DNA of 64,000 nucleotides from Agromyces sp. S2-1-8 (GTDB lineage Bacteria > Actinomycetota > Actinomycetes > Actinomycetales > Microbacteriaceae), in the NCBI RefSeq assembly GCF_021129215.1, contig NZ_JAJOLP010000001.1, positions 1,116,001 to 1,180,000 on the forward strand, written 5' to 3'. Of the stretch, positions 58,758 to 64,000 are shown in pieces. Made by a program: the position numbers and the translations under genes. Every line of letters starts with the position of its first letter. The first letter of the stretch is position 1. The notes below the pieces were generated by a model. It did not search any database, had not been told where the DNA came from, and worked only from the letters and a program-made list of their open reading frames with translations.

Positions 58758-61079
58758 TCAGCCTGCGACCGGCTCGAGGCGCACGATGACGGCCTTCGAG
58801 ACGGGGGTGTTGCTGCCGTCGGCGGCGCTCTCGAGGGGCACGAGCACGTTCGCCTCGGGATAGTAGGCGGCGGCGCAGCCGCGCGCGGTCGGGTACGCGA
58901 CGAGGCGCTGGGCGGGCAGCACCCGGTCGGCCTGGCCGGGCCACTCGCTCACGACGTCGACGCGCTGCCCGTCGGCGAGTCCGAGCTCGGCGAGATCGTC
59001 GGGGTGCACGAACACGACGTCGCGGCCCTTCCTGATGCCGCGGTAGCGGTCGTTCAGGCTGTAGATCGTCGTGTTGAACTGGTCGTGCGAGCGAAGCGTC
59101 TGCAGGATGAGCCGGCCGGCCGGCCGTTCGAGGTGCTCGAGCTCGTTGACCGTGATCTGCGCCCTGCCCGTCGGGGTGTCGAACCGGCGCACCCGCGGTG
59201 AGATGGGCAGTTCGAAGCCGTTCTTCCTGCGGACGTCGTCGTTGTAGCGCTCGAATCCCGGCACGACGCGCGAGATCCGGTCGCGGATGAGGTCGTAGTC
59301 GCGCTCGAATTCGGACCAGGGGATGTCGGGCGCCTCGAGACGCTCCGCTCCAGCGGAGGCACCGGTGCCGCCGAGCGTCGCCTGCGCCATGCGGCACACG
59401 ACCGCGACCTCCGAGAGCAGGCCCGGCGCCACCGGCGGGATCGCGCCGTGGCTGCCGTGCACCGAGCACACCGTGTCCTCGACCGAGACGAACTGCGGAA
59501 CGCCGCCCTGCAGGTCGACCTCGGTGCGGCCGAGCACGGGCAGGATGAGCGCCTCCTCGCCCGTGACGACGTGCGAGCGGTTGAGCTTGGTCGACACCTG
59601 CACGGTGAGCTTCGCCCGCCGCATGGCCTGCTCCGCGACCTCCGTGTCGGAGATGGCGGCGACGAAGTTGCCGGCCATCGCGACGAACACGTCGATCTCG
59701 CCGTCGCGCAGCCCCTGCACGGTCTTCACCGCGTCGCGGCCGTGCTCGCGCGGCACGGGGAATCCGAACTCGGCCTCGAGGGCGGCGAGGAAGCGCTCGG
59801 GCATCTGCTCCCAGATGCCCATCGTGCGGTCGCCCTGCACGTTGCTGTGCCCGCGGATCGGGGCCGCGCCGGCGCCCGGCTTGCCCATGTTGCCGCGCAG
59901 GAGCAGGAGGTTGACGATCTCCTTGATGGTGTCGACCGACTTCTTCTGCTGGGTGAGGCCCATCGCCCACGTGACGATCACCCGGTCGGCCGCGAGGTAC
60001 GCGTCGGCGAGCTCGTCGATCTCGGCCGAGCTGATGCCGGTCGCCGCGAGCACCTCCGCCTCGTCGAGGCCGGCCAGGTGCGTGCGGAAGTCGGCGAGCC
60101 CATCGGTGCAGGCGGCGAGGAACTCGTGGTCGAGCACGGTGCCGGGCGAGGCGTCCTCGGCGTCGAGCACCCGCTTCGAGACCGCCTGCAGCAGCGCCAT
60201 GTCGCCGCCGGAGCGGATCTGGATGAACTGGTCGGCGAGCTTCGTGCCGCGTCCGATGACGCCGCGCGGTCGCTGCGGGTTCTTGTAGCGCATGAGCCCG
60301 GCCTCGGGTAGCACGTTGACCGCGACGATGCGCCCGCCGCGCCGCTTCTGGTCCTCGAGCGCCGAGAGCATGCGCGGATGGTTCGTGCCCGGGTTCTGCC
60401 CCATCACGATGATGAGGTCGGCCTGCTCGAAGTCGTCGTAGACGACGGTCGCCTTGCCGACGCCGATCGACTCGGTGAGCGCGGTGCCGGATGACTCGTG
60501 GCACATGTTCGAGCAGTCGGGCAGGTTGTTCGTGCCGTAGGCGCGCACGAACAGCTGGTAGAGGAACGCGGCCTCGTTCGACACCCGGCCGCTCGTGTAG
60601 AACGCGGCCCGGTCTGGGCTCTCGAGTGCACCCAGGCGCTCGCCGATGAGCGCGAACGCGGCCTCCCACGAGATCGGCTCGTAGTGGTCGGAGCCGGCCG
60701 GCTTGTGGACGGGCTCGACGAGCCGGCCCTGCTGGCCGAGCCAGTACTCGCTCCTGTCGAGCAGCGAGGTCAACGAGTGCTCGGCCCAGAACGAGGTCGG
60801 CACGGTGACGGGCGTCGCCTCCCACGTGACGGCCTTCATGCCGTTCTCGCAGAACTCGAGCGTGTGCCGGTGCTCGGGCGGGTCGGCCCAGGCGCAGCTC
60901 ATGCAGTCGAAGCCGCCGTCCTGGTTGATCGTGAGCGACAGCTTCGCCGTTCGGCCGAGGCCCATGTCGTCGAGCGCGGGAACCATCGCGTGCACGATGG
61001 CGGGCACGCCGACCGCGGCGTCCTCCAGGTGCCCGACGTGGAGGTCGGGGTAGGGGTCGGTCGCGCGCTGTTCGTTCAC
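58758..61079 (-). CDS. FdhF/YdeP-type molybdopterin oxidoreductase
   Basis: 773 residues from GTG 61079 with CGAGG 5 nt upstream; GTG 61085, overlapping the fdhD stop as GTGA, is an alternative. The N-terminus has GGFDCMSCAWADP as in YdeP proteins. The bis-MGD domain follows: FYTSGRVSNEAAFLYQLFVR, CHESSGTALTESIG, LIIVMGQNPGTNHPRML and QTLRSHDQFNTTIYSLNDRYRG near the end. Family members are formate-dehydrogenase-like with unknown physiological substrate; E. coli YdeP is linked to acid resistance. Forms an operon with fdhD. Confidence 0.9.
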   Translation of the reverse strand: MNEQRATDPYPDLHVGHLEDAAVGVPAIVHAMVPALDDMGLGRTAKLSLTINQDGGFDCMSCAWADPPEHRHTLEFCENGMKAVTWEATPVTVPTSFWAEHSLTSLLDRSEYWLGQQGRLVEPVHKPAGSDHYEPISWEAAFALIGERLGALESPDRAAFYTSGRVSNEAAFLYQLFVRAYGTNNLPDCSNMCHESSGTALTESIGVGKATVVYDDFEQADLIIVMGQNPGTNHPRMLSALEDQKRRGGRIVAVNVLPEAGLMRYKNPQRPRGVIGRGTKLADQFIQIRSGGDMALLQAVSKRVLDAEDASPGTVLDHEFLAACTDGLADFRTHLAGLDEAEVLAATGISSAEIDELADAYLAADRVIVTWAMGLTQQKKSVDTIKEIVNLLLLRGNMGKPGAGAAPIRGHSNVQGDRTMGIWEQMPERFLAALEAEFGFPVPREHGRDAVKTVQGLRDGEIDVFVAMAGNFVAAISDTEVAEQAMRRAKLTVQVSTKLNRSHVVTGEEALILPVLGRTEVDLQGGVPQFVSVEDTVCSVHGSHGAIPPVAPGLLSEVAVVCRMAQATLGGTGASAGAERLEAPDIPWSEFERDYDLIRDRISRVVPGFERYNDDVRRKNGFELPISPRVRRFDTPTGRAQITVNELEHLERPAGRLILQTLRSHDQFNTTIYSLNDRYRGIRKGRDVVFVHPDDLAELGLADGQRVDVVSEWPGQADRVLPAQRLVAYPTARGCAAAYYPEANVLVPLESAADGSNTPVSKAVIVRLEPVAG

Positions 61080-61081
61080 GG

Positions 61082-62047
61082 TCACCTCGGCTGTGTGGGT
61101 GCGGGCACGCGGGCGGGCTCGCCCGGGCGGTCGGGTGCGGTCGCGCGGCCGTGCCTGCCGCCGCGGTCGGGTCGGGCGCTGCGGGATGCCGCGGCCGAGG
61201 CATCCGGGCGAGCCGTCGCGGCCGGCTCGACCAGCCGGTCGGGTCGCGAGTACGCCACCAGCGACGGGTCGCGCACGAAGCCGAGGAGGGTCAGGCCGAC
61301 CTCGTTCGCGAAGTCGACGGCGAGCGACGACGGCGCCGACACGGCCGAGAGCACCGGGATGCCGGCCATGCCCGCCTTCTGCACGAGCTCGAAGCTCGCG
61401 CGCCCCGAGACCTGCAGCACCATGCCGCGCAGGGGCAGCAGGCCTTCGCGGGCGGCCCACCCGACGACCTTGTCGACGGCGTTGTGGCGGCCCACGTCTT
61501 CGCGCACCACGAGCAGCTCGCCCGTTCGGCCGTCGAAGAGGGCCGCGGCGTGCAGGCCGCCGGTCTGGTCGAACACGTCCTGGGCGGCGCGCAGCCGGCC
61601 GGGCAGCGCGATGACGAGCTCGGGGTCGATGCGCACGGGGTCGTCGTCGACGGCGAAGGCCGAGCGCGTGCGCACCGCGTCGATGCTGGCCTTGCCGCAG
61701 ACACCGCAAGCGCTCGTCGTGAGCCGGTCGCGGTGCAGCGAGGCGTGCGGTGGGGCGACCCCGGGGGCGAGCGTCACGTCGAGCACGTTGTAGGTGTTGA
61801 CGCCGTCGGCGCCTGCGCAGTGGATCGCACCCGCGACGTCGGTGCCGTGCACCACGACGCCCTCGGAGACGAGATAGCCGATCGCCAGGTCGACGTCGTG
61901 GCCAGGCGTGCGCATCGTGACCGCGAGCTGCGACCCGCCGACCCGTATCTCGAGGGGCTCCTCGACGGCGAGCAGGTCGTCGCGCCGACTCACCGACCCG
62001 CCGACCGTGACGCGTGTGATCCGCTTCCTCGCGGTGATCCTGCCCAT
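61082..62047 (-). CDS. fdhD: Formate dehydrogenase accessory sulfurtransferase
   Basis: 321 residues. FdhD transfers sulfur to the Mo-bis-MGD of formate dehydrogenases. TTSACGVCGKAS holds the catalytic CxxC (C114, C117), VREDVGRHNAVDKVVGWA is the family signature, and QVSGRASFELVQKAGMAGIP follows. The C-terminal 45 residues are a Pro/Ala/Arg-rich tail beyond the normal length. Directly precedes and overlaps the FdhF-type gene. Confidence 0.93.
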   Translation of the reverse strand: MGRITARKRITRVTVGGSVSRRDDLLAVEEPLEIRVGGSQLAVTMRTPGHDVDLAIGYLVSEGVVVHGTDVAGAIHCAGADGVNTYNVLDVTLAPGVAPPHASLHRDRLTTSACGVCGKASIDAVRTRSAFAVDDDPVRIDPELVIALPGRLRAAQDVFDQTGGLHAAALFDGRTGELLVVREDVGRHNAVDKVVGWAAREGLLPLRGMVLQVSGRASFELVQKAGMAGIPVLSAVSAPSSLAVDFANEVGLTLLGFVRDPSLVAYSRPDRLVEPAATARPDASAAASRSARPDRGGRHGRATAPDRPGEPARVPAPTQPR

Positions 62048-62173
62048 CCCTCCTTGGTATCAGCATCGGTGGCCCGCGCAAAGCGCCGGACGTCCACCGA
62101 TTCAGATGCCCGGCATCACCGATCGAGATGCCCGCTTCGCCGGGATGCCGCAGCGCGCCCCCGCCCGACTGCC

Positions 62174-62179
62174 TAGCAT
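62174..62179 (+). promoter_or_regulatory. Candidate -10 box of a leaderless mobA transcript
   Basis: TAGCAT lies 6 nt (GAACGC) before ATG 62186; the 138-bp gap to fdhD is divergent and otherwise empty of ribosome sites. Confidence 0.5.
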
Positions 62180-62185
62180 GAACGC

Positions 62186-62869
62186 ATGATCGAGCTCGGT
62201 GCCGTGGTGCTCATGGGCGGCCGTGCCTCACGGCTCGGCGGCATCGTCAAGGGCGACCTCGGCATCGACGGACGGACCCTGCTCGAACGCGCCGTCGACG
62301 CGGCGGCGCCCGCGGGGGAGATCGTCGTGGTCGGCGAGGCCGGACGATCGCGGTTGCCCGCCGCGGTCCTGGTCGTGCGCGAGGACCCGCCGTTCGGCGG
62401 CCCCGCCGCGGCCGTCGCCGCGGGGGTGCGCGCGCTGGGATCGGATGCCTCGGCCGTGCTGCTGCTCGCCGGCGACCTGCCGTTCGCGGCCGACGCGGTG
62501 CCGGGGCTGCTCGCGGAGTTCGGCGTGGTCGCGGGCCGCATGCGCGGGGCGGGCGACGCAGGTGGCGAGGGCCCCGGAATCGAGGGGGCCGAGCGCGGAG
62601 CGCGCGACGCGGCCGACGGGGTGCGGGCGGTCGATGCCGAGGGCCGGGCGCAGCACCTGCTGTGCGTCGTGCGGCGGCACCCGCTCGAACGGGCGATCGC
62701 CGAGCTCGAGGCGCGCGGGCCGCTCGAGGGCAGTTCGATGCGGTCCCTCCTCGCGCCGCTGCGATTCGTCGATCTCGGGGTGCCGGGGACTGCCACCATG
62801 GATGTGGACACCTGGGCCGACGCGGAATCCGTCGGCGCGACCGGTGCGACCCGAGGGGAGACCCCATGA
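62186..62869 (+). CDS. mobA: Molybdenum cofactor guanylyltransferase-like NTP transferase
   Basis: 227 residues. Nucleotide-binding motif LGAVVLMGGRASRLGGIVKGDL near residue 4 is the MobA loop with GG-R-G-K; LLLAGDLPFAADA near 92 is the metal-binding aspartate region. MobA adds GMP to molybdopterin to form MGD, required by the FdhF-type enzyme nearby. A Gly/Glu-rich insert near 125-145 is lineage-specific. Overlaps the next gene by 4 bp (ATGA). Confidence 0.88.
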   Translation: MIELGAVVLMGGRASRLGGIVKGDLGIDGRTLLERAVDAAAPAGEIVVVGEAGRSRLPAAVLVVREDPPFGGPAAAVAAGVRALGSDASAVLLLAGDLPFAADAVPGLLAEFGVVAGRMRGAGDAGGEGPGIEGAERGARDAADGVRAVDAEGRAQHLLCVVRRHPLERAIAELEARGPLEGSSMRSLLAPLRFVDLGVPGTATMDVDTWADAESVGATGATRGETP

Positions 62870-63135
62870 CCGCGAACGACGACGACCTCGACCGCACCCT
62901 GCAGGAGTGGGCCGACCGGGTGCGCGCCGAGCTCGACCTGCCCGACGTGCCGCTCGACGTGAACGCCGTGCTCGGCGTCGCCGGTGTCGCGGCGCACGCG
63001 GTCGTGCGGCCGGCCGCGCCGATCACCACGTACCTCGCCGGCTACGCCGCCGGCGTCGCCGCCGCGCGCGGCGCGGACCCCGAGGCGGCCGCTCGCGACG
63101 CGCTCGACCGGGTGCGACGGCTCGCGTCGTCGTGA
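62866..63135 (+). CDS. DUF6457-family small protein
   Basis: 89 residues. LDRTLQEWADRVRAELDLPD, VLGVAGVAAHAVVRPAAPIT then TYLAGYAAGVAAARG match the small DUF6457 family that sits between mobA and moeA in many actinobacteria. Function unknown; synteny points to molybdenum cofactor assembly. Both ends overlap its neighbours (ATGA and GTGA). Confidence 0.8.
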   Translation: MTANDDDLDRTLQEWADRVRAELDLPDVPLDVNAVLGVAGVAAHAVVRPAAPITTYLAGYAAGVAAARGADPEAAARDALDRVRRLASS

Positions 63136-64000
63136 CGGTGCACCGGGCCGGGCTCGACCTCGTGACCGCGCGGGCGCGAGCCGCTGCCGCGGCGCCCGAC
63201 CTCGTCGTCGAGGAGGTGCCGCTGGATGCCGCGATCGGCCGGGTGCTCGCGGGCGACCTCGTCACGCCGATCCCGCTGCCGCACTACACCTCGTCGGCGA
63301 TGGACGGCTGGGCGGTGCGGGGTCCCGGCCCGTGGCGGGTCGTCGAGGCCGACACCGCGGCCGCCGCGCCGTCCTCCGAGACGGAGCTCGCTCCCGGCGG
63401 CGCCGTCGTCATCGTGACGGGTGGGCTCGTGCCCGCAGGCGCCGAGGCGGTCCTGCGGCGCGAGGCCGGTCGCGTCGTCGACGGGCGACTCGAAGCGGTC
63501 GGCGACCTCGGCCGGCGCGATGTCGCGGGCCGACGCCACCTCAGGGCGGCCGGCGCCGAGGCGAGGGCGGGGGAGGTCGTGCTGCCCGACGGAATGCCGC
63601 TGACCCCGCCGCGCATCGCACTCGCGGCCGCGACCGGTGTCGACCGCCTGGTCGTACGACGACGGCCGAGGGTCGCACTCGTGCTGACCGGGGACGAGGT
63701 CATCGAGTCGGGGGTGCCGGCGCCCGGGCGCGTACGAGACAGCTTCCGAACGATGCTGCCCGCGATGCTCGACGCCCTCGGTGCCGAGGTCGTGGCGGTG
63801 CACCGCGCGGGCGACGACCTCGCCGCGACCGAGACCGCCGTCACCGCCGACGCCGCCGACCTCGTCATGACGACGGGCGGCACCGGCGGGTCGGGCGTCG
63901 ATGTCGTGCGCGCCGCCGTCGACGGGCTCGGCGCCGAGTGGCTCGTGCCGTCCGTCGCGATCCGCCCCGGCGGGCCGACCTTCCTCGCACGAGCCGGGGG
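63132..64000 (+). CDS. moeA: Molybdopterin molybdotransferase, 3' end beyond window
   Basis: Open from GTG 63132 (GTGA overlap) to the window edge, about 289 residues. MoeA inserts molybdate into adenylated molybdopterin. Motifs: HYTSSAMDGWAVRG near residue 55, IVTGGLVPAGAEAVLRRE, VALVLTGDEVIESGVPAPGRVRDSF near 180, and MTTGGTGGSGVDVV near 245, which holds the catalytic and Mg-binding region. The final domain is cut off. It completes the mobA-DUF6457-moeA operon. Confidence 0.93.
   Translation, partial: MTVHRAGLDLVTARARAAAAAPDLVVEEVPLDAAIGRVLAGDLVTPIPLPHYTSSAMDGWAVRGPGPWRVVEADTAAAAPSSETELAPGGAVVIVTGGLVPAGAEAVLRREAGRVVDGRLEAVGDLGRRDVAGRRHLRAAGAEARAGEVVLPDGMPLTPPRIALAAATGVDRLVVRRRPRVALVLTGDEVIESGVPAPGRVRDSFRTMLPAMLDALGAEVVAVHRAGDDLAATETAVTADAADLVMTTGGTGGSGVDVVRAAVDGLGAEWLVPSVAIRPGGPTFLARAG

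Noticed and set aside
1..64000. tRNA, rRNA, CRISPR, insertion sequence or prophage genes
   Set aside because: I found no cloverleaf with a conserved T-loop, no regularly spaced direct-repeat array, no transposase or phage structural gene. A tRNAscan or ISfinder search would be decisive.

Overview
The window is a high-GC (roughly 70% by eye), gene-dense actinobacterial chromosome segment. Short intergenic gaps, many ATGA/GTGA start-stop overlaps, frequent GTG starts, a DUF3073 gene, purSQ, TipA-type and YczR-type regulators and a GTCGAGTAG palindromic repeat family all fit the family Microbacteriaceae; an Agromyces-like organism is my best guess. I see no rRNA, tRNA, CRISPR array, insertion sequence or prophage. 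It reads as core chromosome with small accessory insertions.

Layout. 1-6 kb: end of a diacylglycerol-kinase-like lipid kinase, a GMC oxidoreductase, a flavodoxin-like protein, a secreted M14 carboxypeptidase, a TPR protein and a DUF559-type nuclease gene bracketed by three 56-bp palindromes. 6.3-7.3 kb: purQ and purS. 7.5-11.5 kb: small membrane proteins and a PadR-regulated DHA2 drug exporter. 11.4-14.6 kb: a compact tryptophan-to-anthranilate operon (kynA, an amidohydrolase, kynU). 14.9-21.7 kb: TetR, MOSC, two VOC proteins, a ribbon-helix-helix/Doc toxin-antitoxin pair, an XRE-cupin regulator with an EamA exporter, a DHDPS-like aldolase and a small AraC regulator. 21.8-31.7 kb: purine synthesis genes purC, purD, purF and purM, interspersed with lspA, a sterol-carrier-like protein, a MocR regulator facing a carboxymuconolactone decarboxylase-like gene, and a thioesterase. 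purL, purN and purH are not in the window.

32.5-41 kb: an apparently frameshifted glycosyltransferase, DUF3073, a flavin monooxygenase, a KimA-like potassium/APC permease, then a copper cluster (His-rich membrane protein, CopC, PCu(A)C lipoprotein, Tat-exported DyP peroxidase). 41-49.7 kb: a tandem CrcB fluoride-channel pair, GNAT, a PadR/DUF4097 pair, a TipA-like MerR regulator, a YczE/YczR pair and a large secreted phytase-like protein.

50-52.8 kb: a cell-surface locus. One protein carries seven chaplin-like modules that lack cysteine and ends in a LAXTG-type sortase signal; its upstream neighbour is a secreted low-complexity protein. 52.9-58.7 kb: an RND efflux permease, an ECF42-type sigma factor with its DGPF (YCII) partner, and a CsoR-box-controlled copper-chaperone-like protein. 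58.8-64 kb: a molybdenum-cofactor block (FdhF/YdeP-type oxidoreductase, fdhD, mobA, DUF6457, moeA running off the edge).

Regulation is unusually readable. Many genes have a TANNNT- or GAGAAT-like -10 hexamer exactly 5-7 nt before the start codon, the mark of leaderless transcripts. Sharp operator palindromes sit in front of PadR, TetR, VOC, RHH, XRE, MerR, YczR and CsoR-type genes. Two palindromic repeat families occupy intergenic DNA, and one of them supplies stop codons to neighbouring genes.
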